Assembly (NCBI GenBank): GCA_005784505.1
Contig: VCAZ01000005.1
Coordinates: forward strand, 5,025,001 to 5,089,000
Origin: Bagarius yarrelli
Lineage: Eukaryota; Chordata; Actinopteri; Siluriformes; Sisoridae
Length of the DNA stretch: 64,000 bases
Direction of reading: 5' to 3'
Shown here in pieces: positions 34,223 through 49,137 of the stretch. A model generated the notes under the pieces. It was not told the origin of the DNA. It saw only the letters and a list, made by a program, of their open reading frames with translations, and made no database searches. Both the position numbers and the translations under genes were made by a program. The first letter of the stretch is position 1, and every line of letters starts with the position of its first letter.

Positions 34223-37200
34223 CTGTAGGATCAGGAAAGTAATGTTAGGAAGGAATAACGACGGTTGCCTCATTAAAGATTTTTTTGATTTACAAGACCC
34301 TTTTTTTCTTTTTTTTGTCTTATTTTTACTCTTATTTTTAAACCACTCTAATATAAGCTAAAGTAAATAAATAAATAAAATTAACGAATAACGCATGTAA
34401 ATATATAGAAATGCTCGGGTCAGATCAGTGTTATCACTGTTCCAAGAACAGAAGTGAAATAATAATAAATAAAAATATTGGTTCTGCATATCTGTTCATT
34501 GGTGACAAACAGCAATAATCGGTAAACAGCAAATAATCGGTATATCAGTTCTAAAAAAAAACAAAAAACAATATATTGATCAATCCCTGGTGATCATCAT
34601 GCTGTGCACCCTGTTCCATTTTTGGTCCAGGTTTATTAAAGATTTTTAATTTTCGACAACAGATGAATATTAGTCAGCTCCTCACCTTCATGCGGTCATA
34701 TTTATCATCCACGTCTTGAATCCAAGAGATAAACTGTCTGGCATTAAAGCGATCCCTCACCGATTTGTTTTCGTCTCCCTGTTACAACACATTCGATAAT
34801 CAACCCAACTATTCAACCTGTTATTATCTGATAATAATAATGAGATGTGAGATAGGTCTGTTACCTGGCTCTCGGATGGCATGTTGTACACTTCTGAATC
34901 CAGAAGCATGGTACAAGCACTAAACGGGACAGCCTGATTAGCGATAGTTCTAGCTGCTCTGCAGTGAACTCGAAGAACCTCTTGTTCACAGGATACAATC
35001 AGTTTTTCCTATGTAAACGGAAAACATATGGTACATATGGACAGTTGTCTTGAGACAAATTTTAAGATAGATCAGATAAATGGTATGAGGATCTGAACTG
35101 CATCACAATGCTTTTTTTTTTAATAACAAGCATGCTAAAAGCCAAGTGCGGAAATTGTGTGGATGATAGTAGTTGGTACACTGACCCGCTCAATGCTGTG
35201 TTGCAGTCGCAATTTTCCTCTTACTGCCTCCTGCTGTCTAAAAAGCTCCTTCAACGGCTCAGACAAAGAAGGAGGTGGTGCAATCTGCAGGAAAAAAACA
35301 AAACAGAAAATCCCAATTGATATTGATTTGATGTTGGTACATTTATTGTTTATTACAAACTACAACATAGCTAGTGTTACTGTATAAAATATTATTCTTA
35401 CCACTGGGATATGCAGTTTGCTTAGTGGTTTGCCATCGAGCAGGTAGGAGCCTGTGTAAGTCACATATTCTGCGTAGCACTGGGGAGCCTGTGGTGTTAT
35501 ATAGCAAAGAATTTTCCGCTTCTCTTCGATCTTTTTGCGGATCTGCAGGTACTCGAAGTAAGGGTTGGAGCGGTCACTGTGGTATGGCTCAATTTCATCC
35601 AGCTTGATGGCATTGACGATAACTGCTAAGGTCTGCTGTATCATCTCCCGTGTTTGTTGCATTGCCGTGTTGACAAGCTGAACCTGGACTTGTTGCTGGC
35701 CTGGTTTTTGGAACTTCCTTTTGCGAGGATGCTGCGTCTGACCATCCTCCTCCTCTGTCCGTCCTTTAGTTTTGGTGGCAAGAACAGGTGCCGAAGCCTG
35801 AGCAGTGACTGTGCCTAGAGGCGCTTTCTCCTTCTCTCCAGAAGGAAGAGAGGACGAAGAAATAGTGGTGATGTTTGCGGTAAGAGATGAGGTCGTGGAA
35901 GATGAAACACTCGTTGCATTGCTCTGCTTACTCTGGTTGGCCAGCATCTGTGCGCGATTGCGAGTCATCCTTGGAGCTATCTCCTCAACCTTTTTGGGGG
36001 CCTCAGTTGTTGCAGGTGCAACTGGGAGTTTGACTGTTGTCTCCAATGTTTCTGATATTAGGATGGTACTGGATGATGTGGAGATTGGAGCAGGAGGGGA
36101 AGAGTTGCATGAGGTGCCCAAGACAACCACAGGATTGGGTGCAATGTGATCTGATTTTAGATGGGCCTGCAGTTCCACACATGGTGTTACTTCAGCTAGT
36201 TCATCAGGGGTTGTGCCTTTCTGTCTATAATTCTGGTCATGCTCTCCATCAACACTTGAATACATGTTGCAATCTCCCTCATCTTGGTGAAACAGGTGAA
36301 CATCTTCCTGAGTTGTTTCTTTTATAGATGGAACATCTTGAATACTGTGAGATTCTGTTTCATGTTGGAGTCTGTAACTCTCCTCAGGGGCAATTGGTTC
36401 CAAATCCTGAACAGTCTCACATGGAGGAACGATGGTAGGTGAGCATGGTGGTTTGGTCAAACTGGGATCCAACAGCCCTTGTTCTTTGCTTGTTTCCAAG
36501 GGTCTCATTTGAATAGGTGGACATTTGTTCTCTGTTGTCTCAGGAGCCATCATTTCAGGCTCATGCATCTCTTTTTCAGGGAATGGAAGGTCTGGCAAAG
36601 AAAACGGACTCAGGTCATCTAGTTCGTCGACTGTACTAGGAAAGGGGTCAGCCCAGTGAGGCTCACAGCTTACTGGTTGGGCAAGTGTGCTCTGTGGGAA
36701 ACTGAGCGATTCTACTCTGTTCTCCGGTGCCACACATGATGGCTCAATGTCCATTTGGTTCTCCTCAACTTGTGGTTTAATATCCCTGAAAAAGGTTTCT
36801 AATCGTGTTGGGGAGGTTTGCATAAAATTTGATTCTTCGTGGTCCACTTCAGGTCTTGGTGATGAAGAAATATCCTCGACACTATCTTTCGGTAGCTCAT
36901 AATGACTTTGTGAAATATGTGGGTATGGCCTGGAATATGTTGAATATGGGGGTGTCATGGCTGAATGGACAGGGATTGCAGTAGGAATAGGTGGCAGTTC
37001 ACAATCAGAGTGTGAATATGGACTGCTAATCTTTGAAACTGCAGCTTCAACCTCTCCATAACTTTCAGTGGGTGATTTCATCAGACCATCCGAGTTCCAC
37101 CCTAGAGACTGGTCACAAGAGTTTTCCATGATGTTATCTTCAGGATGAGTCGGTGTCAGTGGGAGAACTTCAGGCTCTCTACGTTCTAGAGTTTCAGCCC

Positions 37201-40200
37201 AAGTCTTCAAGGCCGATTCTTCTAATTCAAGAGAGTATGTGGGATCTGCAGACTGCATGGGCTGATCTGCAGCAATCTGTGTTTCAGCTGTTTCTTCTGA
37301 ATTATCTTCTTCATCCTCCTCCTCCTCATCATCATCATCATTTTCCTCCTCCTCCTCCTCCTCCTCATTATCTTCATCCTCCTCCTCTTCATCATTCTCT
37401 TCCACAAGAGGAGGTAAATACTCACTGCCACTCATAGGATCAGCGGGCAACAAACCGGGCTCACTCTGATGTGGTTCGGACAAGTCATCAATGTCCATCG
37501 GAGGCAAAGCTGCAGGGGCTGGTGTTAGAGGAGCAGCTATGTCCAGACACTGAGGGTCCGGTCTATGGACTGGAGTCGAGGGTTTCATAAGATAACTGTA
37601 CATGCTCTCTGGAGGGAGTTCATTGGCATCATTGCTACAATTGGCAGAAGACGCTCTGTCGGGTACATGCTGAGTCAAATCATGCCTTGGAGACAGAATG
37701 TTAATGTGAGGTGAGGGGTATGAGGCTGAAAGACTATCCAGTTTCTCCATTTGCAATTTGTCTTCAGACAGATGTGAGGCAGAAGTCTCAAATTCTTGAG
37801 ATGTGCTCTGCTGTTTAAGAAACTTCTCATCCTCTGCTTTGAACTCCTCCTCTAGTGGTCTTCGAACTTCAGAGGTGACTGATCGGCTCTCGAGGGGTAA
37901 CTGCATATTCTTTGCTGGTGTAATGCAGGTTCCTTCTGGGAAACTATGGGATGAGTTCTGAGATGTGTACCTATCAAAGAATGTTGGGGAGCAGGCATTC
38001 ATCGACATGGTCATTGCAGAAGAGTTCTGACAGTCTAGGCCATCAAAAATGATTTCTTGGTAGTCCTCAGTACTGCAAGATGGTGTACGAGGAGTCTGCA
38101 TGACTTCTTCGTAGCTTGGACATGAAATTACAGATGCAGGAGTAGGGACACCTGTTGGTCTGTTCTGATCGGGTCGTGGGGAAGCAGGAAGATTTTCCTT
38201 CATTTGGTGACCTGCTAGCCAGTCTTTTGAGTTCTGGCTGTCCAGTGGCTGTGATTTTCTATCAGGAGACATCATCTGGGATGTAAGGCTCATCTCTTTA
38301 AGTTTCTTGTCTTTCAAAGCAGAGTCTAATGTTCCAGATTTCTTGGATGAGAGATCACTTCGATTCTTTTTTAGATCCTCATTGGACTTGAGTTTCTCTT
38401 TAAGCTTTGGATCTCCTGATTTATGCCTAAATTTTTCCATTTGTTTCATTTTTTCCTTGTGTCTCTTATGGCGCTCTTCATTTTCCTGATCTTTTAAACT
38501 AAGCATTTTACCAAAGCTTGTTAGTCTGAGATCACCATCAACCAGAAGCTTCTCACGTGGACGAGTGTCTTTTCTGGTAGTATCTTTTAACTGGCTCAGC
38601 TTGTCGCCATCACTGAGCTTATCCTTGGTCTTGTTATAATCTTTGTCTGCAATGTCCCTATTTCTGTCTCTGGTTTTACCATCAAATTTTGGACTATCTT
38701 CTTTAGACTTTTCCTTTAAGTTTATGAATTGAGGACTTTCCTTCAGTCCAGACTTTTGCTCATCTTTAGTGTGTCGGAAAGACCCGACACCATCCGAATA
38801 TTTATGTTTCTCCTCTTTTACCTTTTCTTTATGCTTCTCTTTTTTCTTTTTGTCTTTAATCTTTTCACTAGTAAGGATGCTATTCGTCTTGTCCTTTTTG
38901 GACATTTCCTTTTCAAACTCCAAAGTTTTGTCCAGGTCATCTTCCCCATCACCCTTGGAGCCATATGGAAAAGTGTATGGATCAGCTTCCAGGGGCATGG
39001 GCTCTTTCTCGATAGGTAGGCTCTCTCTGCGGCCAAAGGACTCTCTAATCTCCTCTGACTTGTCTCTCTTATCGTTCTTCTCTTTTTTGGCTTTCTCCTT
39101 ATCCTTGTCATGACTTTTTTTGGATGAAGAGGAAGAGGAATGCCTATGCCTTTCTTTCTCCCTAAATTTATCCTGTGGGTTGGAAACTAACAGCGACTCT
39201 CTTCGATCGTCTGAGATATCTGGCAAGGTGATATTCGACGAGTCGTAGAAGCTGCTTGAAACTGGCTCGTGGCCCCGGTCTGTGAAACTGTCTGATGAGA
39301 TCTCGCTGTTCTTATCATTGGAATCGTCTTTGTAATCGTTCATAGCCTCCTCCTCTAGCTTTTCGAGCAAAGATTTCTCATTCTCCCCACTCCCTTTAGA
39401 TGGTTTTCTATCTTTCAGATGGTCTGGCTTATCTTTGTATTTGCTTTTGCTCTTCTCCTCAGTGAGCTCCCGTTTGTCTGTGCTTTTCGGTCTGATTTTC
39501 TTTTCCTGAATCGAGTCCACAGATGCTCTGTCTTTGCGGTCCTTGTGTTTTATATCTGTTGAATCCTTGTCTTTTTTATCCTTGTGTTTCTCAATGGAGC
39601 CTTTTCTCTCTTTTCCACCATCAAATATCTTCTCCTTCTTTTTATCTTTATGCTCCTTTTCTTTCTTGTTTTCTGTACAGTGTTGTTTGCCCTCACCTGA
39701 ATACTTCCTGTGTTTATCCATCAGGAGATCTAGGTCATCTATATCAGGTGTGGAATCCTTACGGTGCGAGTCCAACAGTCCGAAGGAATCACTCAATTTG
39801 GCTACCCCTCCATTGTAATTGTCATTCTCATCCTCACTCTCATCTGTAAATATGTCCTCTATTTTATACCAGGTCTTCTCCCTCAGCTTTTCAGGTTTCT
39901 TCTCTTCCTTTTTAAATTCAGAAAAATCCTTTTCTCTTTCACTATGTTTGTCCTGGGATATTTTTTCTTTCCTGTCTTTGCTTTGCTCAGATGACATCTT
40001 TCTCTCCTTGTCCTTGCTGTGAAAATCTTTGTGTTTATCTTTAGCGCCATCTTTTTTGTCTTTGGAGCTCCTTTCAATGTCTTTATCTTTCAAAGACCTG
40101 TCAGCAGAGGTTTTCTCAGGTTTCTCCTGGTCCAAATTTCGATCTTTAGGCTTATCTTTGTGTTTTTCGCCTTTTAGCTTGTCTTTCTTCTCCATGCCAT

Positions 40201-43200
40201 CGCCTTTTTTCTCCTTTTCTTTTCCAGAGTGGTTCCTCTCCCTGGGGTCTGATTTGAGGGTAGTTTCGCACTCTGATTTATCTTTGAAGAAAGTCTCATT
40301 GCCATACTCCTCTCTCAAACATTCTGTTTTGGTTTTGGAGTCTTTGCGCTCCTTAGTAAACTCATAGGAATCTTTCCTGTCTCTCCCGCAGTCAACAGAC
40401 TCCTTTTCTTTTTTCTCTTTGATGACCCCATCAGCCGATTCCTTTCGTTTCTTCTCCTTCTCCGAGTGGCTGGAGTTCAGCTTCTGTTTGTCAGTCCAGT
40501 CTTTTTTCTTTTCGTTTCCTCTGTCGCTTGCTTTGTCAGTGGAGTCCTTCTCTTTTCTCTTGGAAGTAACGTCTTTCTCAAAGCGCTTGTCTCCATGTTC
40601 TGACTTCTTGTCTTTAAATTTGTTGTCCTTTTTCCGCTCACGGTTTTCGTCTTTCATTGTTTCCACAATCAGTTTTACCGAGTTGTTATTTGCTTTGTAC
40701 TCTTTTATGGGGGAGTCCCAACTGTCCTCTTCATAGAGAGAGCTGTCAGAGGAAAGGTCTGATGGCCATCGATCGTGATCTGATGCACTCATCTTGGTGT
40801 CTTCTAAAAAAGGATTTTTCATGTCATAGTCCTCATATTCTGGTTCTTCTCTGAGGGTCTTATCCTTTTTTGACTTTTCCTCTTTTGAAGCTTTGTCTTT
40901 TTCTGATTTAAAATGCTTCTCTTCTCTCTGCTCACTCTTCTTCTCTGTTTTGAGAGATTTGTCCTTAGACTTTTTCTTTTTATCCTCTTTATGAGATTTT
41001 TGTTTGTCCTCTTTTGGCTTTTCTTTGTCCTTCACACCTTTTTCTTTTTCCGTTTTTGAAGATTTGTCCTTCTCATCTTTACTTGCTCTATCTTTGTTGG
41101 ATTCCTTTGTTTTCTTGGACTTTTCTTCTTTAGATACTCTCTGAATTTCCTTTCCTGTCCAGTCTTTATCCTCGGTTTTAACTTTCGACAATCTGTCCTC
41201 TTTCTTAAAGTGATCTTTCTCGTGTTTGGACAGTTTAACTTTACTTTCGGAAGGTGAGTCTTGGCGCGAGTCATCAAAGTCAAAGGAGATGCTTTTGACA
41301 AATTTTTCGTTCATATCTTGGTTCAACACTAAAGTTGTAACCTTCTCCTTTTCTTTGTTTTTGTGTTTGTGTTTTACTTTGTGTTTTTTTAATATCTTGC
41401 CATCTTTGTCTGTTTTAGACACAGTTCCATCTGTGTTTGGGTTTTTATAAAAATCCGAGCTCTTTTTGTCTAACAAACTTGCATGAGTGTTGTTTTTCTT
41501 TTTCTCTGGCAATTTCTTCTTCACTTGTTTTATAGACTCCACACTTGAGTCTGCAGAGGAATAGTCAGATTCGCTGGAAAGCCTCGTTCTGACCGAGTCG
41601 GACAGGGAGCTGACATCAGACCAAGCCGGGGAGGAAACTGTCTTCCATCCATCTGTCCGCCACTGTTTTGGGTGCTGCTCTGCCAGAGACTGTGTAAGCT
41701 TCTGAGAGCCCAAACTCCCATGAGATGAGGAAGATGAAGACACAGACAGTGAACTGAATACACTAGATTCTTTAAGGTTTAAAGTTGAAGAGTCTTTCAC
41801 ACAGTTTGAAACTGGCATTGAGCCTTTATCGTCTTCGCTCTCCATGTCCCCCGTCTCAGAGTCTGAGGTGCAGAACTTGTCGTTCACTTTGCCAAAGCGC
41901 ACCTCTTTACTGGTGTTATTTTTTGTCTCCTTCTTCCTCTTCTTTTTGACTTTGTTTTTGTCTTTCAGCTGCTTGGAGCACAGAGTGCTAGAGTCTCTAC
42001 TCTTGGTGTTGCTCTGAGCAGCAGATTGCCTTGGCGTGGGTGTGGGTGTAAAGCACAACGTCCGGTCGTCCTCATCTGAGCTGTTGCTGTCCGACAGTAT
42101 CCGACGCACAGGCTTCTTTGGTGTGAGCGAGTTACTTTTGGAATAGGTTTTAACCTCCATCTTGGGTATGGAGATGAAGTTGTTGGTCTTGCTGACAGGA
42201 TCCTTGCGGAAATCTTTTTTGAGCAAATGCTTGTCATCCACAGGTGGGATGCGCTCCTCCTCGTCATCCTCATCGAACTCGTATTCGTCCTTGACCGGTG
42301 TGGTAGTGGATTTGGGTGGGTCCAGGGGCTTCCCTTTCAGCTTTAAGCCCTTCTCGAACTCTGAATCCGTGTTATTGCCATCAACAGAACTAGATGGGGC
42401 AAATGATGGAGCATCCTCCTCCTCTGACGATTCTGGTGGAACAAATAAACAAATTTACTTAGAGAAACTTGTTTAAAAACTTTATTCTGCATTTTAAAAT
42501 AAATTATGTAGAGGTCATACCTGATGAGCTCTCACTAGAGGTGTAAGTGCCTTTCCCAAGCAACAAATTCAGCATGGTTGGAGAGTTTGCAACCTTTAAC
42601 GGAGTTTCCCCTCTCCTGTTGCTTTGACAAGGATCCCCTCCATACCGCAAAAGTAACTTCACCACCTAAAAAAAAAAATAAAAAAAAAAAATAACATATC
42701 ACAAATAAGCGCAATAAAAAAAAAAAAAACAGTGCAAAGAAGCAAAACGCTGGTTTGATGTTATATCACGCTTTAGTCTTACTTTGAAGTGGCCGTTATT
42801 TGACGCATCGTGTAAAGGCGTATCATCGTCCAGGCCCTTGGTATTGACCTCGGCCCCGGCTGCCAGCAGCTGCTTGGCCACTTCGTAATACCCTCGGTTG
42901 CATGCCTCATGCAGTGCGGTCCATCCTGAAGAACACAATAAATTTTATTTTAATTTTTACATTTTAATAGTGGATATATGAAGTTTTCTTTATTTTTGAT
43001 AAAAGACCAAATTTTTTATTTGGAACACAATCGCTAAGCACTAATACTCTACAAATTCTAAAGACACAACCATAAATGAACCACTCACCTGCAAAATCTT
43101 TTACATTCACATCAGCTCCTTCGCTGATGAGTTCCTTGATGCGGCGCACTTCGCCGCGGATGGCTGCCCGGTGCAGCCGTGTTTCACCCCTCTCATTCCT

Positions 43201-46200
43201 CTTATTCACTTTGTCTTTGGTTTTGGAGGCAGAGTTTGGTGTTCCCTTCTGACCCAGATTTGACTGTGACTGATGCTTTGGTGTTGTGTCTAAATATAAA
43301 ACCCAAACAGAACAGTATTTCTTAGCGGCAGATGCAGTGTAATGGGTGTAAATATAACTGCATATTGAGAAGGGCGTGATGACCCACAGCTGCCTCTGGG
43401 TGGCAGTCAAGATCAACACATGCACACGTGAATAAGTGGCCTCTTGTTTTTGGGGCTCATTTTATTTTCCTTGGTTTGTTCTGGTTGGTTGTGTGTGGTT
43501 TTATCCAGAGTGCTGGTTTAAATTTTATCTGTGATTAGTCGACCAGATGTGATTCACTTAATGCAGAAAAATGACTGAATCATGAAGAACCAAATTCAGC
43601 TCAGTGCAAAAGCGCTTTCAACTTTTTTTTTTTTTCTCTAGTCAGCGAAAAAAAGATTTTAGTGCATGGTAAGAATGTTAAATAATCTTTTTTTTCCCTG
43701 TAAATGAATAAATGAAGTTTAGACTATAAAAATACAAGCTGGAAAATGTAATAAAAACATTGAGCTGAAAGCGATGGAAATGCTTACAGGAGTCATAACC
43801 AGTAGTAGATTAAGATTTTGGTGCTTTTCACTGTAGTAATAGGAACTGATGAGCTTTATCTTGTTAAATAGTATTCTAATGAAGTGCTGTGCTGTGTTCT
43901 TTAATGAAGCATGGCATGACAGAGTGCAGCAGGGACAGTGAGAGCTTGTGGGGAGTTCGCAGGACGTGGAGCTCATGACAAGTGCGCACCTGGACTGTTT
44001 ACTGACTCCTCCGCCGTCATCTGCATGAGAAGAGCCACCTGCTGCCGCTCTGACAGCGGGTACCCAGCCCGGATTCCTGGCATGCCCATCCCGAACGGCA
44101 AGCTTGGCTTCCTGGTGTTGGTGGGCTCTTTTTTAATGCGCTTCCGCTCCGGACCTTGCTTCTCTGTGTAGGAGTGGGGGAGAAAATGGCCAAGTTAGAT
44201 CTAATGAACTGCCTCAATGACAGATTATAAAAAGGATTTGAAGCATTTCAACTAACTTTTAGACGTTTTAGACAACTAATAACTATTATATTATTATATA
44301 TTGAGACTGCATAATAAATATATTACTTTTTTCTGGATTGACCAGACTACCAACACAAGCCACAAATTTCATAAGATTGAGGTCTATTTTATTGCATCTT
44401 GTAATTTTAGTAATGCAGACGGTACGCTTCAGGTGTTCAGCTTTTTTTTTCATAGTTTCAAAGTAAATATAAGTAACAATTTTCAATCTTTATCTTTATT
44501 AGCAATCTTTAAGATACCATAATTGCAGTGAATTTGTCCCCTTTTAATTTTGTCCACTTATTCCAAAATGACCTAAATAAGTAGAAACCTTCACAGACAC
44601 TTCTGAAAGTAAAGTGAAATCTTGCACTCCCAGCCTGAATTCCCGAGAGTCTGTAGCAGCAGAGCAGGATTACCCAGAATCCCCACAGGGAGGGTGGAGC
44701 ACTTAGTGTACCTGTATGCCAGTTTTTTTTTATTTAAAGGGTGTGACATGGCAGCCTGACAGCAATTACAAAATGGCTGGTGTTGGTTTCATCATGGCAA
44801 GGTCAGAGCGTGGATGAGGAGCCGGACAAAAGCAGCTGCACGTCAAAAGACACGCCTGTCGATACTCCTCAGCATAGGGGTGTAAACATATCCTTCCCAC
44901 AATGCACCAAGCCAGTCCATTACATTGCCCTCACAGTGTACGCTTAGCTTACTGTGGCAAACGGGAAGACTGCAACTCTACGCCTCTCGTTTACGAACGT
45001 GACCTAACATCACGAGTTCGTGTACGTGCATGCACACACCACATCTGCACTGCTGATAAAAACAAATAGGCTCCACCAGATGCCATCATCTAGGGTTCAG
45101 TGCACATCAAATCTATGAAAGATCTACAGGCATCTGTGCTGTTACTTTTAACACTGAGATACGGCCACAAATATAATTTATAATGCCAGGAAGCGAGGCA
45201 GCAAAAAAAACTTCCTGTCACACAACTCTTTCCAGGGATTACTTTCCACAGTCAGATCTGATGCACTCTCGCCAACATCTGCAAACGATTACACCTAATG
45301 TACCCCCACCCATATGCATTCCCTCACATCTGCCGCTTAGACACATTCCTGGGATTCGAACTTGAGCTGCAGGCGCAGTCTAAACATGTTTTCTACTGTG
45401 GGAAGAGATGGCAGGCCTTAAAACACAAAATAGTGGGCAAAAAATATTGAGACCACGATGAGAGTTTGTTCAGCAAAATTCGCGTTGTCAACCCTTAACA
45501 AGACTGTCTGTGGTTACGCCTTGCTTTACCATTATAAAAACTGCAGAGTAGAACGCAATAATTCTAAAACCTAATGCTGCACGCTAAAAACAGAGCTGCT
45601 CGGTCTAATCAAATAAACAGTAGCTGGCAATAAAGCATTAAAGGAAGCCCATGGGAGCCGTTTAGAAGAAAACTTGCAAACTCCTTCGGTAGCAAAGCTT
45701 TAAATAACCTTCATTCGACTGGAGACGAGGCTCATCTGATAGACGCACACAAGCCTGAATCGAAACGCAAAGATTAAAACAGCCCAGGCGAAGCAGCTGC
45801 AGTCAGCATTCGTGGACCAACATTGAGGCTAGAATTTGCTACGTGGAAGTGACAAAAACTTTTCCCCTCCTTATTCTGTTAATACACACGCCCTGAGCAT
45901 GAGATAAGAAGCGGGCGAAGTCGAAAATCAGAGGTGAGAAGAACACAGACAATGGCTTATGCAACAATGTGTGAATGAGAATGTGTGGGCCGCTTGTCCG
46001 TAATCTTATCTGTGTTAAAAACCATCATGGTGAAAGTAGTTCAACTCGTTTCGCCTAATCTAGTCAAAGCCGCCGGACTGGTAACGTCTAAAATCTAATA
46101 CAACAACAAACATGCTTCGTCAAGGCGTGGGTTGTTGTGCTGGATATGTTCTAAGAGATTCTGGAAAGTTCTATTTAGGGTGTGCATTAGTTCTACTGGG

Positions 46201-47114
46201 TTTATAAGTCGTTGTTGTAATGTTACACAAATCCTGCAACTCATGCATGGCTTTAGGCTGAAATAAAAGCACCCGTTTTTTTTATAAAGGCTTAAACTCA
46301 GTAAGTGTTGCTTTATTAGTTACAGCACCTGGGACTTCAGCCTTGCTGGGAGCAGAAAGTGCTTTATAAATATGTGAAAATACTTTTAAAAAATATATAT
46401 TCTTGGGTACGGGCTGATTTCCACATCACACAAGTGTTTTACTTGTTTTACTTTACTGATACAAAACTATGCATATGCACAGTGGGTGTTGTGGTCTGTT
46501 TTTCTGAAACAGGCTGCAGAATGGAGAGGGCGGGTACTTGACACTGAGGGGACTTCCCATGGCCGGGGACATGAAGCACAACCTCTGTTTCTCTGCTACG
46601 GTGTTTACATTTACAGTTCCAAAATACACATAAAAAAATTGAGTTACCATTTTAAGTGGTAGCTCACAGGATAAGATGATGGACTGCTAATCAAAACATT
46701 GTGAGTTCGACCCCCAGCAAAGTGCCATGGTTGGGCCCCTGAGCAAGGCCCTTGATTATTGACTGCTCACATAGATAAAGAGAAGGAGAAGTAAATGCTA
46801 GACAAAAGCTTGTCTCATTCCCTTTCCTCCACTGTTGGGAACTCTTACCCGACTCTGTATAGATATAAAGGCGTATGTGTCTAACTGACTTTCTTTTCTC
46901 AGAGTATAAATCTGACAGCAGCGTCCCACTCTACTGTAGGAGAGTTATATCACTCGGCCTCTCTGGGCTGTTAATTCACCGGTATAACGTTTTTTTAAAA
47001 AGCCTGAGAAAAGTAAGAAAAAGAAGACAAATGAGATGATACAGAATGGAGACGCATATATACACACACTGAGTGAGCGCAGCAAACAAGAGAGTGTTTT
47101 TGTGTGTGTAAGAG

Positions 47115-47169
<55 letters not shown>

Positions 47170-47617
47170 CTCCTCTTGAGCTGCCCAGAGAAAACAGGAA
47201 ATGAAGGCAGAAGAGACAGGACGTGCCCACAGGATGTTGTGTCACTGCTTTGTGCTACAGATGAAAGAACGCTGTGACAGAATGGAACAAAAGAGGAGGT
47301 AAGAAAAATAATGATACCGTAAGAAAAAACGCCCCATGACTTGTTAGCCATGAAGAGGGCAAAACTCAAGAGCGGATCGTAAAGGGGCTTTTTATTTTTA
47401 TACGAAGCATCAGGCAAACAGAACAGACTTGTATCTGCAAGGACGTCCATGGACTACATTATGAACACTGACTCTCTGGCAGGGCTACTCGACCAGTCTC
47501 TGTTCTGATATACAGTAACGCTCGGGGAGACTGCAATGCCAGATTAAATAAATAACCAGGCACACGCTGTACCAGCAGATACATCTGGTAAGAATCCAAG
47601 CTTGAAAACCAAATCAG

Positions 47618-47678
<61 letters not shown>

Positions 47679-49094
47679 CGCATGCGTTCCAGCGTTTCAG
47701 CCTGGCAGCATTAGTGAGCACAGCAGAAGAGTAGTAAATGCTAGTGGCTCTAATAAGCCAACCCACTCATTCCAGCCTGAGTGAGAACCTGCTCATCGCT
47801 CTACATCTCCCAAAAGCTCTGCGCCTCTACAATGTGGCCCTGAATCGTTTTATGGGTTTCACTGCGCTGCTGCAGCGAGTTCGGTTACATTAGCGCACAC
47901 AAAAATGCGGCAGGCTGCAACGAGGTACTAGATACCATCTCATACATTATAAAGCAGCACGTGTGACTTGGGAGCGGCAGAAGTGGGGCACATTCTGCAG
48001 TCGTACGGGAAAAGAGGGAAAGGAGAGAAAAGAAACGAGAGCAGCAGAAAGGGAGGAAAGCACTTAAAAGAGAACGACAGAGAAAAAGGCAAAAACACCC
48101 CTGCAAAAAAATCCCAGTGAGATGAATTATGCATCTCAAATGCAGTCTTCCAGAAAATAAAAGTGAGCAGAGCAGAGCCGACACATGACACAGTGCTGCC
48201 TCTGCCGTCACTTTTAGCCACCAGCCTTTTGGGGACAATCTTTTGTGGTGTCGCTGCTTCTATCTACAAGTCGGCTTTCATTAAACTTACACCGGTTACG
48301 TAGGAAGCAGCGCCGCATTGGTATCCCTGGTACAGTATTACTGCTAGACACACTCGTGTACACATTCGCATACACACGGACACTTAAACATGCCTGTTCT
48401 ATGCACTGGGTGAATAAAAATGGTTGTTGGATTGTTTTCTGACGAGTGAAGGGAGCCGTGCTGATCACAGCAGCTCATTACATAATAAAAGCACAGAGAG
48501 TCTCTGCTCTGGCTAGCCTCGGAGGTGCTCTGCAGCTAATGGCTTCCTTGCAGCCGTAAATGGCTTTCCAAGCACAGCTATTGTCTGTTTTATCTGCTTC
48601 TCCCGCTCATAATTAAGCTTGATGAAAACATTGCGTGATTTTGGAATTAGTCATTCGGACGTGTGCGTCTTTAGACCTGAATATAGCACAAAGGTAACTG
48701 ACTTGAACTGGCACATATCATAGGTGGTAAACAAAGCTACACACAAATTTCAAGACTTAAAGCAATAAACTGAGTGGAGAAATAGGATCAAAGCGTATTA
48801 CAAAAAAAAAAAATATCCACAGGGGAACTGACAATGACTTGGCATAAAAAAAAAAGTCAGGCCCAAAGCCTGGTTAGAGCTGTACACCGAAATGAACCCA
48901 AACAATGAGAATTCGCTGGGTTCACCAGTGGAGTTATGAAGACTGCTTTTTAATACCATCAGAGTGACAACAAGAGAAACAATGTGAAAGCAGAACGATG
49001 GATTGTAAATAAATGTGAATAAATGGTTGGCATGCTGACAGGGTGAAAATATGAGCCCACATAATACAGCACAATAAAATAATGTGAGGGGAGA

Positions 49095-49137
<43 letters not shown>

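Noticed and set aside
36037..41450. Many plus-strand Ser/Phe-rich frames across the ankrd11 giant exon
   Set aside because: Compositional mirrors of the Lys/Glu/Asp-rich coding strand.
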